From: DASTPP01 sp035762175
Lineage (GTDB): Bacteria > Myxococcota_A > Polyangia > Polyangiales > Polyangiaceae
DNA length: 32,648 nucleotides
Reading direction: 5' to 3'
Assembly (NCBI GenBank): GCA_035762175.1
Contig: DASTPP010000042.1
Location: 1-32,648, forward strand
Positions 11,741 to 18,892 of this stretch are shown here, piece after piece. The translations under genes and the position numbers were made by a program. Below the pieces are notes generated by a model that was given only the letters and a program-made list of their open reading frames with translations, had not been told where the DNA came from and made no database searches. Numbering within the stretch: position 1 is the first letter of the stretch; each line of letters opens with the position of its first letter.

Positions 11741-11926
11741 TAGCCAAAATCCTCCGACATGATCGCACCACCCATTGCCAGACCGTCGATTTTGGCCCGA
11801 AAGACCGCACTTCATTAAGCCTTTAAGCAACCGTCTCCAATGCACGACACCAAGCCTCGTCCGGGAAATTTGACATCATGGCAGGTTCACGGCGAAGATC
11901 GCTGACGCGCATTGTCAAGCAGACCT
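11741..11926. other. Intergenic gap before methyltransferase
   Basis: No gene or clear promoter is visible. It could carry the separate promoter of the methyltransferase gene, or debris of a longer zinc-ribbon gene. Confidence 0.4.
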
Positions 11927-12760
11927 ATGCCTACATCCGTCGCCCTTCCCTCCTCTCGGATTGCACCTCGACCTTTTTTGAAATGGGTTGGCGGCAAGGG
12001 GCGTCTACTCGAGCAGTTTCGCAGTTTTCTTCCGTCCGAATATGGCTGCTACTTTGAGCCATTTTTGGGTGGAGCTGCGCTCTTCTTCGCGCTTGCGCCT
12101 GCCAAGGCGTCGCTAAGCGACGTGAACGAGGAGCTCATTGATTGCTACACAGCAGTCCGAGACAACGTAGACAGCGTAATCAGAGCGCTAAAGCTACATT
12201 ACTACGACGAAGATTATTTTTACAAAGTCCGAGAACAATCACCCAAAGAGCTCCCATTGCCATCTCGTGCCGCACGAACGATTTTTCTTAATCGCACGGG
12301 ATACAATGGCCTCTATCGAGTCAACAGCGCAGGGCGCTTCAACGTGCCCTTCGGACGTTATACAAATCCGCTCATCTGTGATGAGGCAAACCTGCACGCG
12401 TGCTCAAGAGCACTGCAAGAAGTCAGGCTTACGGCTTGCGATTTTGGCACCTCGACGTCGCAGGCAAAAAGCGGAGACTTTGTTTATTTCGACCCTCCCT
12501 ATGCGCCAATCTCGCCAACCGCTGACTTTACAAGCTACTCGGCCGATGGTTTTGACTGGGCGTCGCAAGAGCGCCTTGCGGCCGTCTTTACAGAGCTTGC
12601 AAGCCGCGGTGTGCAGGTTATGCTTTCCAACTCCGACGTGCCCAAAATTCGCAAGCTTTACAGGGGATTCTCAATCGATGAGGTCAAGGCCGAACGTCGG
12701 GTCAATTCCAATGCGGCAAAACGAGGCCGCATCACCGAAATCGTGGTGCGCAGCTATTGA
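11927..12760 (+). CDS. Dam-type DNA N6-adenine methyltransferase
   Basis: A 277-residue class alpha (D12) methyltransferase that should transfer methyl from S-adenosylmethionine to adenine N6, with GATC the likely target. The AdoMet-binding motif FLKWVGGKG is at 17-25, FEPFLGGAALFF at 43-54, and the catalytic D-P-P-Y at 189-192 within FVYFDPPYAPISPTADFTSY. The block from NRTGYNGLYR (122) to PFGRY (145) closely resembles E. coli Dam and DpnM, where it includes target-recognition residues. It appears complete. I chose ATG 11927; a TTG at 11912 is in frame. It could protect host DNA from a nuclease encoded by its neighbours, or be a solitary methylase. No adjacent protein is a recognisable GATC endonuclease. 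Confidence 0.95.
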   Translation: MPTSVALPSSRIAPRPFLKWVGGKGRLLEQFRSFLPSEYGCYFEPFLGGAALFFALAPAKASLSDVNEELIDCYTAVRDNVDSVIRALKLHYYDEDYFYKVREQSPKELPLPSRAARTIFLNRTGYNGLYRVNSAGRFNVPFGRYTNPLICDEANLHACSRALQEVRLTACDFGTSTSQAKSGDFVYFDPPYAPISPTADFTSYSADGFDWASQERLAAVFTELASRGVQVMLSNSDVPKIRKLYRGFSIDEVKAERRVNSNAAKRGRITEIVVRSY

Positions 12761-12808
12761 TATCGCCATGAGCCGCCAAGCAAAGCTCAAGTCGAAAGCG
12801 TCGAACCA

Positions 12809-13486
12809 ATGAATCCTGAGCTGCGCGGAATTTGGGAGCATATGCGAGAACTTGGCCTTGGAGCACTCGCACACGCGAACCGCCATGCCGCATACATTGC
12901 CATGGAGAATCCCCGATGGGACGAGCTTTCGGTTTTGCAGGCAGCCCATGCGGCAGAGTTGCTCATCAAGGCACGGATTGCTCAGGAACACCCGTTGCTC
13001 ATATTCGAACAGCTGCCGCGCTCCACGCAGACAACAAACCCTCGACTTGGCCTGGAGGAGCTTTTCAAGCAAGGTCGAACCCTGCAATGGAATGAACTGC
13101 CGGAGCGACTCTGGGCAGCAACTGGCACAACATTGCCATCAAAAGCCCTGTTTGATGAATTTGGCAAGCTTAGGAACGGAATTCAGCACTTTGGCCCACC
13201 GCCTGCAGAGCGTGACGCATCAAAAGAAACACTCCGTTTTGTTTTTGGCGTCATCGATCCGTTCATTTTTAACGAGTGGGGACTATTCGCAATTGATCAC
13301 GACGAAGATCACGAGCCTTATACTTATTTTGTTGGGGCACTAGCAAAACACGAGATAGAATTCATCGTCTCGCCCGAATGCGCTGCCAGTTTTGAGCATT
13401 GGGACGTTGACTGGTCGAGCGTAAGCGAGCCATACAGGCGCGAAATGCATTCGCGGGTCGAGGCCGCACTCGCTAAAACTCGATAA
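12809..13486 (+). CDS. HEPN-like protein with R-N-x3-H motif
   Basis: A 225-residue helical protein that starts 48 bases after the methyltransferase. LQAAHAAELLIKARIAQEH (43-61) and LRNGIQHFGPP (121-131) match the two helices of the HEPN fold, and R122-N-x3-H127 fits the R-x4-6-H catalytic motif of HEPN ribonucleases. The C-terminal part (160-225) is acidic with many aromatic residues and is not recognised. HEPN proteins are common effectors in abortive-infection and toxin-antitoxin loci, often cutting RNA. The ribosome site is weak. Ribonuclease activity and a defence role are inferred from motif and context. It could instead be a non-catalytic HEPN adaptor. Confidence 0.75.
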   Translation: MNPELRGIWEHMRELGLGALAHANRHAAYIAMENPRWDELSVLQAAHAAELLIKARIAQEHPLLIFEQLPRSTQTTNPRLGLEELFKQGRTLQWNELPERLWAATGTTLPSKALFDEFGKLRNGIQHFGPPPAERDASKETLRFVFGVIDPFIFNEWGLFAIDHDEDHEPYTYFVGALAKHEIEFIVSPECAASFEHWDVDWSSVSEPYRREMHSRVEAALAKTR

Positions 13487-13604
13487 GTGCTTAGAACTGC
13501 GAAGGCAACTCGACCATTGCATCCCCAATTGGCTCTGCCAAGGTGATGGTGCTCTCCCTCGAGTGAACGAGTGGACGCACGATTAACGGCCTGTCCTCGC
13601 CTTG

Positions 13605-13620
13605 CCCCGTTCTGACGGGG
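13605..13620 (+). terminator. Hairpin after the island genes
   Basis: CCCCGT-TCTG-ACGGGG forms a perfect six-pair stem with a tetraloop about 120 bases after the HEPN-like gene. There is no T-tract, so it is at best a weak or Rho-assisted stop. Confidence 0.4.
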
Positions 13621-13698
13621 TAGCTGCCGACGGCAAGCCTCCCAGGTGCGCGCCCCCGAGTGCACGGGAGGTTCGCTCATGTTCGACGCGGAGGCCTG

Positions 13699-14020
13699 TC
13701 AACTCGTCACGCCTTTTGTGCCGCTGACCGCTCCGGCGTCGAGTTCGGCTATCCGATAATGCAGCGTGCCCCGAAGGCCGTAGCGGGCGCGGACCTCGGC
13801 GAAGGGGTCACCCTCGAACACCACTCTCGTCGCCCTCGTCGATGGCCGCCCGAAGCCCCGCCAGCGCGGCGTCATCACGTTGTTGCTGCGCTCGCGCGAC
13901 GGCTTCGACCCCGGCCCGCACCACGTCTTCGACCGTCGCGAAGCGGCCCGACGTCACCTGGGCTTGGGCCAGGCGGGCGATGTCTTCGGGCAGGTCGGTG
14001 GCTTCGAGGCGGCGAGGCAT
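13699..14020 (-). pseudogene. ParD-like ribbon-helix-helix antitoxin with frameshift
   Basis: The open frame from ATG 14020 to the stop at 13808 encodes 70 residues: a ribbon-helix-helix start (MPRRLEATDLPEDIARLAQA), then SGRFATVEDVVRAGVEAVAR, then a helix reaching DEGDESGV. That is the layout of ParD-type antitoxins. The frame then ends as RG-stop. In the next frame, from about 13821, the text continues coherently as FEGDPFAEVRARYGLRG, the kind of tail expected after the ESGV segment, and stays open to TGA at 13699-13701. A one- or two-base indel near 13820 explains this. There is no toxin gene downstream in the same orientation. Either it is a decayed orphan antitoxin, or the indel is an assembly error. 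Confidence 0.65.
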
Positions 14021-14022
14021 GG

Positions 14023-14035
14023 CGTAAGCCTTACG
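14023..14035. promoter_or_regulatory. Palindrome CGTAAGCCTTACG, probable ParD operator
   Basis: A perfect 13-base palindrome with one central base lies immediately before the ParD-like start (14020). Ribbon-helix-helix antitoxins usually repress their own promoters through such short palindromes. Confidence 0.45.
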
Positions 14036-14354
14036 AGAGCCGAACGATTCTGCCAGAGGGCACTGCCCCGAGCAAGGCACCCTACAGGCTCCCACGAGGC
14101 GCGTCCCCCTCCGCAGGGGCGCGGAGTAGGTCGACGGCGTCGGGGCTCATCGAGCGCGATTCAGGTCGTCGTCGGCCGTCTCGGTGTCTCGCCGACGCCA
14201 CGGATGCTCTTCGCGCTCGGGTTGGGGGCGCCAGGCGCGGGCGCGACCGGCCAGCGGTGAGCCGGCGCCACGAGCAGGCGCCGGGCGTGGGCGCCGACCT
14301 GCCGGCGGAACAAGCGCGTCACCGGGCGGTTGGTTCGGGGCGAAGGGCACCGCC
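14036..14354. other. Spacer without a recognisable gene
   Basis: I see no coding signal. The stretch is GC-rich and contains repeated GGCGCC and GGGCG words. The only minus-strand frame across it is dominated by Arg, Ser and Pro. Confidence 0.4.
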
Positions 14355-14627
14355 ATGACCGAACGACTCCCCGATGCGCTGACCGACGAGCTCTTGCTGG
14401 CCCTCGAGCGGGCGCTCATCGACATTCGCATGGCTTGTTACGAAGGCGACGTGAAGCGGGCCGAGGCCATCGCCGACGCCTTTCATAACCTCCCCCGGTT
14501 GCTGATGTCCGAGCGGCCGGCCGGCTGGTCGGTCGGCGCCTTCGTCATGTGCTTTCTCGCGCCGCTCGGCGACGACTACGCGGCCATGAGCCGCCGCCTG
14601 TTGGAGCGTTCGCGCCCAAGCCGCTAG
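14355..14627 (+). CDS. Small helical protein of unknown function
   Basis: A 90-residue protein, all helical by eye. The central IRMACYEGDVKRAEAIADAF followed by HNLPRLL resembles a helical repeat. Its beginning, LPDALTDELLLALERALI, is amphipathic. No signal peptide or motif of known function is present. The ATG at 14355 has weak upstream complementarity (GAAGGGC). Its 3' end touches the first copy of the 360-bp repeat. It sits among toxin-antitoxin remnants, so a role as a small immunity or antitoxin protein is conceivable but unsupported. Confidence 0.55.
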   Translation: MTERLPDALTDELLLALERALIDIRMACYEGDVKRAEAIADAFHNLPRLLMSERPAGWSVGAFVMCFLAPLGDDYAAMSRRLLERSRPSR

Positions 14628-14796
14628 CCCGACGCCGGGCGACGAACTCGGCCCGCTCATCGAGGGGGGTGCGGGCCCAATCGAGGGCGCTCGCATCGGC
14701 CTCGGCCGCGTCGTCGCCCGGGCGAAAGACGCGCACCTCGCATGCCTGGCGCGCCCGGCGCCGGGCCTCGACGGCTTCGTCACGATCGCCAGCCAT
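14545..14796 (-). pseudogene. Truncated copy of MAGDRDEA small-protein family
   Basis: From ATG 14796 the frame reads MAGDRDEAVEARRRARQACE and goes on to LDERAEFV, matching the copies at 15567-15806 and 18359-18619. After about residue 52 (position 14641) the match stops and the frame runs through unrelated Arg/Ser-rich sequence antisense to the gene at 14355-14627. The 3' half of the gene appears lost. The family function is unknown. Confidence 0.55.
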
Positions 14797-15000
14797 GGCG
14801 AAATCGTAGCACACCGACCCCTGCCGCGTGCGGGCTCCGGGCGTCGCGATTCGGTGGCGCGTGCCGAGGACGCGGGCTATGCCGCGCCCTGGTCATGACC
14901 GTCAGGCGCCGGCCGGCGGCGGCGCGGGCGAAGGCGACGGGGCCCCGCGCGGCGGGCGCCACGAAGCGCGGAGGGCCGGCGGGCGGGGGGCGAGGGCCGC
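14641..15000. repeat. Dispersed repeat, copy 1 (360 bp)
   Basis: By hand count, this differs from 15651-16010 at 24 of 360 positions with no indels. Its first 264 bases also match 18464-18727 (17 differences, no indels). It contains the 5' part of a small minus-strand gene and its upstream region through ATGACCGTCA. Confidence 0.85.
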
Positions 15001-15071
15001 GCAGCGCCGGCCGCTTGGGTGAGGTGATGGGCCCTGGGCGGGGCCCCTCGGGCGAGGTACCCTGGTCGGGC

Positions 15072-15296
15072 ATGAAGCTGCCCGACCTCGAAGCCGAAGC
15101 CTTGAAGCTGCCCGTGGGCGAGCGGGCCCGTCTCGCGCAGACGCTGCTCGAGAGTCTCGACGCGCTCTCCGACGAAGAGCACCGGCAGCTCTGGGCCGAA
15201 GAGGCCGCGCGGCGCGACGCCGAGCTCGACGCCGACCCGTCTCGGGGGCGGCCGGCCGAGGCCGTCGTTCGCGACGCGCGGGCCCGGCTGCGGTGA
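15072..15296 (+). CDS. Addiction-module antitoxin (PF09720-like)
   Basis: A 74-residue acidic protein. ALKLPVGERARLAQTLLESL followed by LSDEEHRQLWAEEAARRDAE matches the short unstable antitoxins of the PF09720 type, which bind RelE/ParE toxins: an L-P-x-x-E-R-x-x-L-x-x-x-L-L-x-S-L core, then W-x-x-E-x-x-R-R. The TGA stop overlaps the GTG start of the toxin (GTGA), the usual coupled arrangement. The antitoxin frame is intact although the toxin is frameshifted. GGTACC at 15058-15063 in the leader is a short palindrome that could be an operator. Confidence 0.8.
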   Translation: MKLPDLEAEALKLPVGERARLAQTLLESLDALSDEEHRQLWAEEAARRDAELDADPSRGRPAEAVVRDARARLR

Positions 15297-15588
15297 CCCT
15301 GCCCGCCATCGTTCACGAACTCGCCGAAGAAGAGCTCGACGAGGCCGCCACCTTCTACGCTCGTGCCCGCCCAGGCCTCGGCGAGGCATTCGTCGCCGAG
15401 GTTCAACGCGCCGTCGAGAGCCTCGCCACCTCGCCACTCGCGGGGGCGCCCGAAGAGGGTGACATTCGATGGTGGCGGCTCCGACGCTTTCCGTACAGCG
15501 TCTTTACCGCGTGCGACCCGACCATGTTCGCATTCTGGCGGTCGCCCACCAGAAGCGACGCCCCTTCTACTGGCGCGGGCGCCAGTGA
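15293..15588 (+). pseudogene. ParE/RelE-like toxin disrupted by a single-base frameshift
   Basis: The start GTG 15293 overlaps the antitoxin stop. The N-terminal part, with HELAEEELDEAATFYARARP, then FVAEVQRAVESLATSP and WWRLRRFPYSV, is a typical ParE-like fold. After V (near 15502) the open frame becomes meaningless. One base over, the sequence reads YRVRPDHVRILAVAHQKRRP and then FYWRGRQ with a stop at 15586-15588, exactly the expected C-terminal strands. The break is at CTTTACC, where one extra T restores about 98 residues. The unshifted frame runs on to 15643. Either the toxin is dead, or a homopolymer error is present. Confidence 0.8.
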
Positions 15589-15806
15589 CGACCGACGTCG
15601 GCCGTCGAGCCCTGGGCAGCCAGGCGGCCGAGTTCGACGCTGAGCTGCCAGACGAACTCGGCCCGCTCGTCGAGCGGAATGCGGGCCCAGTCGAGAGCGC
15701 TCGCGTCGGCCTCGGCCTCGGTGTCGCCCGGGCGAACGATGCGCACCTCGCACGCCTGGCGCGCCCGGCGCCGGGCCTCGGCCGCTTCGTCACGATCGCC
15801 AACCAT
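15567..15806 (-). CDS. Small MVGDRDEA-family protein, copy 2
   Basis: A 79-residue protein: MVGDRDEAAEARRRARQACE, then an acidic SALDWARIPLDERAEFVWQL and SVELGRLAAQGSTAD. A motif of the type W-x-x-x-P-x-x-E-R-x-x-x-V-W-x-x-S is, from memory, found in small myxobacterial proteins next to nucleotidyltransferase genes; that link is recalled, not tested. Similarity to copy 3 stops right after STAD, so both may be 3' truncated. Its 3' end overlaps the ParE tail by 22 bases on the opposite strand. The start ATG 15806 is conserved in all three copies. Confidence 0.5.
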   Translation of the reverse strand: MVGDRDEAAEARRRARQACEVRIVRPGDTEAEADASALDWARIPLDERAEFVWQLSVELGRLAAQGSTADVGRHWRPRQ

Positions 15807-16010
15807 GGCGAAATGGTGGCACACCGACCCCCGCCGCGTGCGGGCTCCGGGCGTCGCGATTCGGCGGCGCGTGCCGAGGACGCGGGCTATGCCGCGCCCT
15901 GGTCATGACCGTCAGGCGCCGGCCGGCGGCGGCGCGGGCGAAGGCGACGGGGCCCCGCGCGGCGGGCGCCAAGAGGCGCTGAGGGCCGGCCGGCGGGGGG
16001 CGAGGGCCGC
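15651..16010. repeat. Dispersed repeat, copy 2 (360 bp)
   Basis: Same length as copy 1 with no indels. Similarity to copy 3 extends a further 50 bases to the left, to 15601. It contains the 5' end and upstream region of the small minus-strand gene at 15567-15806. Confidence 0.85.
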
Positions 16011-16065
16011 ACGCGCCCGCGCCTTCGGCTGGGCCCCTCGCGTCGGCGTGCGCTCGACGGCGCGG

Positions 16066-16311
16066 GTGCGCGACACGCCGCCTGCAGCCAGGGCTCGCTA
16101 CGAAGAGCTACTGCGCGCCATGCCGCCCGAACGAAAGCTCGAGGCCACGATGCGGCTGAGCCAGGCAGTACGCGAGCTGGCCCTGGCGGGGCTGCACGAG
16201 CGGTTTCCCGAAGCCGATGAGCACGAGTTGAAGGTGCGGCTGACCGTCCGCCTCTATGGGCGAGAGGCCGCCTTGCGCTTGTTCGGCTCGGTGCCCGAAG
16301 GGGCGCGGTGA
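16066..16311 (+). CDS. Small helical protein, likely partner of a lost nucleotidyltransferase
   Basis: An 81-residue helical protein from GTG 16066 (VRDTPPAARARYEELLRAMP), followed by ATMRLSQAVRELALAGL and EHELKVRLTVRLYGREAALR. I recall similar small proteins in myxobacteria encoded directly before MNT-like nucleotidyltransferases; this is memory, not a search. The stop overlaps a GTG (16308) that opens VTGEPAMQSALGVIDRL, which looks like the beginning of such a partner. A GTG at 16048 is an alternative start. Upstream sequence in frame is repeat copy 2 and probably not coding. Confidence 0.55.
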   Translation: MRDTPPAARARYEELLRAMPPERKLEATMRLSQAVRELALAGLHERFPEADEHELKVRLTVRLYGREAALRLFGSVPEGAR

Positions 16312-16448
16312 CGGGCGAGCCGGCGATGCAGAGCGCCCTCGGCGTAATCGACCGGTTACACCCCGCGGTGGTTGGGGAGGGCCCCGCGAGCAGACGAGGT
16401 AGGGCGAGGGGTTCGACTATGAGGGGCTGCGTACGATGGGTGAGTTAG
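16308..16448 (+). pseudogene. Possible 5' remnant of a nucleotidyltransferase-type partner
   Basis: From GTG 16308, overlapping the preceding stop as GTGA, the frame reads VTGEPAMQSALGVIDRL, a helical start I associate with small nucleotidyltransferases. After 17 residues it turns into Arg/Gly-rich text and ends after 46 codons. No G-S-x-A-x-x-x-H or D-x-D motif is present. Most of the gene would have been deleted. Confidence 0.35.
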
Positions 16449-16848
16449 TCGGGCCCCATGTGCGGAGTGTACGGCCCGCCATGGCGGGGGACGTATGGCC
16501 CGCCTTTGTAGGTTCCGGCCTCGAGGGCGCCTCGCCCTTCGGCCCCTCTCCGCCCTCAGCCAATTTCTGGCCGTCGGTTCGCATGGCCTTGGCGGCCTGC
16601 CTCTCTGCGAAATCGGCCCGTCGCCCGCCATGGGGGTCATTACCAACAAAGTCAGCATGGTTACCTTGGCGGCAAGGCCGTTCTAATTTTTTTTAGAAAA
16701 TTGTGTGACGAGACACGGTTCTGCGCATGAGAGTCTAAAGGTTGCGCGCATCGGCGGCGCGAGCGGGCGGGCTCGAGAAGGGGCTTCGTCCGTCTCGAAC
16801 TTCGGCCGGCGTGCGGGCGCACGACCTCACCTTGCGAAAAGGAGCGAC
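16449..16848. other. Gene-free stretch upstream of lipoprotein
   Basis: No convincing gene. It contains the TTCTAA hairpin at 16681-16698 and an AT-rich patch that may hold the promoter of the following gene. I could not fix -35/-10 elements. Confidence 0.45.
16681..16698. promoter_or_regulatory. TTCTAA-T6-TTAGAA inverted repeat
   Basis: A six-pair inverted repeat around six T residues, in an AT-rich patch that stands out from the GC-rich surroundings. It is about 150 bases before the lipoprotein start. It could be an operator, or a weak hairpin terminating the remnants to the left. Confidence 0.35.
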
Positions 16849-17976
16849 ATGAAAGCCAGAACATCTCCCGGCGCGGCCATCTGTGTCACGTGCATCTCGA
16901 CCCTTTTGGGCTGTGGCGCCGGGCCCGCCGATGGCCCTCCCGAGGTCGTCCAGGGGCAGCAGCCTTCGGCCGTTGAGCAAGACCAGCCCGTCGTCGTGCG
17001 GTCTGGGGTGCTCGTCTTCAGGGACGCAAAGGCCCTCCAAGAAACGCTCGCGGGCCTGAGCGTCCTCGACGCCGACTCGCTCCGCGCGTGGAACCGCGGC
17101 ATGGGCTTCGTATCCTTGCGCGAGGTCTTCGACGAGGTCGTCCGGGAGGAGGCCGCGCTCGACGAGCACTACGAGCGCCTCGCCCAGAGCGGCCCCGAAG
17201 CGGCGGCCCTGCTGCCCACGGAGCCCGTCCATTCCGAGGCGTACCACCGCGCCTTGCGGGCGGGGCGCTTGCGCGTGGTCGCCGAAGACGATGGCGAATA
17301 TTTCGATTACAACCTTCGCCAGGTACACCTCGCGCCCATCCTGGACCCCGACGGGCGGGTGTCGGTCGGGGGGGTGCTGATGCAGTACGGCCCCGCCGAG
17401 ACAAAGCAGGTTTCTTACGAGGGTCTCGCCGAGATCGAGGGGGCCAAGGTCGCACTCGCTGGCGAGCGCGACACCGGCAAGGTGCTGTCCATCATTCCGA
17501 CCGTCGCGCAGTGCCGGTACTACTCTGGCGAGGGCAACGGCTGGTACGTCAGCGGCAGCAGGCGCTACCGGGCGTGGGTCGAAGAAGACTCACGCACGGA
17601 GTGGCTCGGCACGAACATGTACGTCACGAACGTGCTCAGAATCCAAGGGATGAAGAGAAACTGGCTGGGCCAGTGGAAGTTCTCCGAAACCTACTCGGTC
17701 TCCGTGAACCTCGATTGGTACTGGTGGTACCGCCTCAACGGGCTCTACCAAACGACCCTGCCGGTGCCGGCTTCCTCCAAGAGCGCGCCGTGGGCCGACT
17801 CGCTCTCGTACGTGAACAACGCGTCGATCAGCCTGGCGCCGCACATCAACGGGTATTACTCGGTCCCCGAGCCAAACTACTTGGAGCCCGTCGTTCTCGA
17901 CGGCATCGGCGGCACGGTGGTAATCAACGGGTACACGCTGCAACCCGGGCTCGTCGGCGGCTGCACCATTCAATAG
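16849..17976 (+). CDS. Putative lipoprotein of unknown function
   Basis: A 375-residue predicted lipoprotein. The ATG at 16849 is preceded by AAAAGGAG at an ideal distance. The signal peptide MKARTSPGAAICVTCISTLL is followed by G-C, with Cys22 as the lipidation site. Residues 50-110 (RSGVLVFRDAKALQETLAGL) form a repeat-free alpha/beta region. The C-terminal half (210-375) is rich in aromatic strands (VNLDWYWWYRLNGLYQTTLP), suggesting a beta-sandwich exposed at the surface. I recall a loosely similar start in Bacteroidetes DUF4848 proteins but cannot claim homology. The gene is intact amid decayed neighbours, and its codon use is core-like. Confidence 0.8.
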   Translation: MKARTSPGAAICVTCISTLLGCGAGPADGPPEVVQGQQPSAVEQDQPVVVRSGVLVFRDAKALQETLAGLSVLDADSLRAWNRGMGFVSLREVFDEVVREEAALDEHYERLAQSGPEAAALLPTEPVHSEAYHRALRAGRLRVVAEDDGEYFDYNLRQVHLAPILDPDGRVSVGGVLMQYGPAETKQVSYEGLAEIEGAKVALAGERDTGKVLSIIPTVAQCRYYSGEGNGWYVSGSRRYRAWVEEDSRTEWLGTNMYVTNVLRIQGMKRNWLGQWKFSETYSVSVNLDWYWWYRLNGLYQTTLPVPASSKSAPWADSLSYVNNASISLAPHINGYYSVPEPNYLEPVVLDGIGGTVVINGYTLQPGLVGGCTIQ

Positions 17977-17986
17977 CGGAACGCCG

Positions 17987-18005
17987 GCCTGCCACCCCTG
18001 CAGGC
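17987..18005 (+). terminator. Hairpin after the lipoprotein gene
   Basis: GCCTGC-CACCCCT-GCAGGC forms a six-pair stem eleven bases after the TAG stop. There is no T-tract. Confidence 0.4.
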
Positions 18006-18358
18006 GAGCGTCCGGCCGCCGCGCTTGGGGTCGGCGCCTTCGGCGGCCCGGCGGCGCGCCGCGAAAGCAGGCCGCACGACGTCGCAGGCGCGCCGCCGGC
18101 GCCCGGAGCGCTGGCGCGGGCCCGCGCGCGACGGGACGCGCCACTGGCGGAGGTGGCGCCCGTGGCGGGCCGAGGCACGAGCCGGTCGCCGGCGGATAGA
18201 CGGAACGCGGCGGCGTGCCGCACGCGCGGAGCCCGGGCGCCAGGGAGCCGGCCCGGAGCCGGGGTGTTACGAGGAGGAACCACGTCCCCGCGCTCGCTTG
18301 CCAGCCCCAGGCAAGGGCGGGCGTAAGGGGACGGGAAAGGCGACAACTTCTTTGACAC
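18006..18358. other. GC-rich spacer without a gene
   Basis: No coding signal that I trust. The sequence is dense in GCGCC/GGCGC words. Nothing resembling the neighbouring repeat copies is seen before 18414. Confidence 0.4.
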
Positions 18359-18619
18359 TCACCGTCGCCGGCGCCACGGCGTTTCTGCGCGCGGCAAGGG
18401 GTGGCCGGCGTCAGCCGTCGAGCCCTGGGCGGCCAGGCGGCAGCGTTCGACGCAGAGCCGCCCGACGACCTCGGCCCGCTCATCGAGGCGGGTGCGGGCC
18501 CAGTCGAGGGCGCTCGCGTCGGCCTCGGCCTCGTCGTCGCCCGGGCGGACGATGCGCACCTCGCATGCCTGGCGCGCCCGGCGCCGGGCCTCGGCGGCTT
18601 CGTCACGATCGCCAGCCAT
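18359..18619 (-). CDS. Small MAGDRDEA-family protein, copy 3
   Basis: An 86-residue protein beginning MAGDRDEAAEARRRARQACE and continuing VRIVRPGDDEAEADASALDW like copy 2. After STAD it diverges into AGHPLPRAETPWRRRR, so its C-terminus is probably not native. Compared with copy 2 the E-F-V-W-Q-L-S segment has become E-V-V-G-R-L-C, losing the tryptophan, which hints at decay. It is divergent from the Rpn-like remnant at 18718, with about 100 bases between the starts. The function is unknown. Confidence 0.45.
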   Translation of the reverse strand: MAGDRDEAAEARRRARQACEVRIVRPGDDEAEADASALDWARTRLDERAEVVGRLCVERCRLAAQGSTADAGHPLPRAETPWRRRR

Positions 18620-18727
18620 GGCGAAATCGTAGCGCACCGACCCCCGCCGCGTGCGGGCTCCCGGCGTCGCGATTCGGTGGCGCATGCCGAGGACGCGGGC
18701 TATGCCGCGCACGGGCCATGACCGTCA
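18414..18727. repeat. Dispersed repeat, copy 3
   Basis: Positions 18464-18727 match 14641-14904 (copy 1) with 17 differences and no indels by hand count. Positions 18414-18463 match the 50 bases left of copy 2. On the right, similarity ends just after ATGACCGTCA, where this copy alone continues into a readable protein start. Confidence 0.85.
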
Positions 18728-18855
18728 CGCTCGAACACGAGGGCCTGGCGTTGCTCTTCCGCAACCGCCCCTCGCTCGCCGCCGAGCGGCTCGCCCAGGT
18801 CTTCGGCGTGCCCCTGCCCGCCTCGACCGGTTGCGTGCCGACCGAGACCTCGTAA
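18718..18855 (+). pseudogene. N-terminal remnant of an Rpn-type putative nuclease
   Basis: The frame from ATG 18718 encodes 45 residues: MTVTLEHEGLALLFRNRPSL, then AAERLAQVFGVPLPAS, then a stop. The opening matches from memory the start of a large myxobacterial family related to Rpn recombination-promoting nucleases, normally about 250-300 residues. The conserved catalytic part is missing. Repeat copies 1 and 2 retain only the first codons (ATGACCGTCA). Confidence 0.5.
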
Positions 18856-18892
18856 ACTCGTCGCGGAGCCACGCGGCGAGGCGGGCCGAGCG

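Noticed and set aside
11629..11826. P-loop-like GPSTGKT in an alternative frame after the zinc-ribbon gene
   Set aside because: It is short, with no start or ribosome site and no Walker B or fold context. A chance match is most likely.
13324..13680. Minus-strand frame overlapping the end of the HEPN-like gene, considered as the missing ParE partner
   Set aside because: The sequence has no ParE-like strands or motifs and overlaps a better-supported gene.
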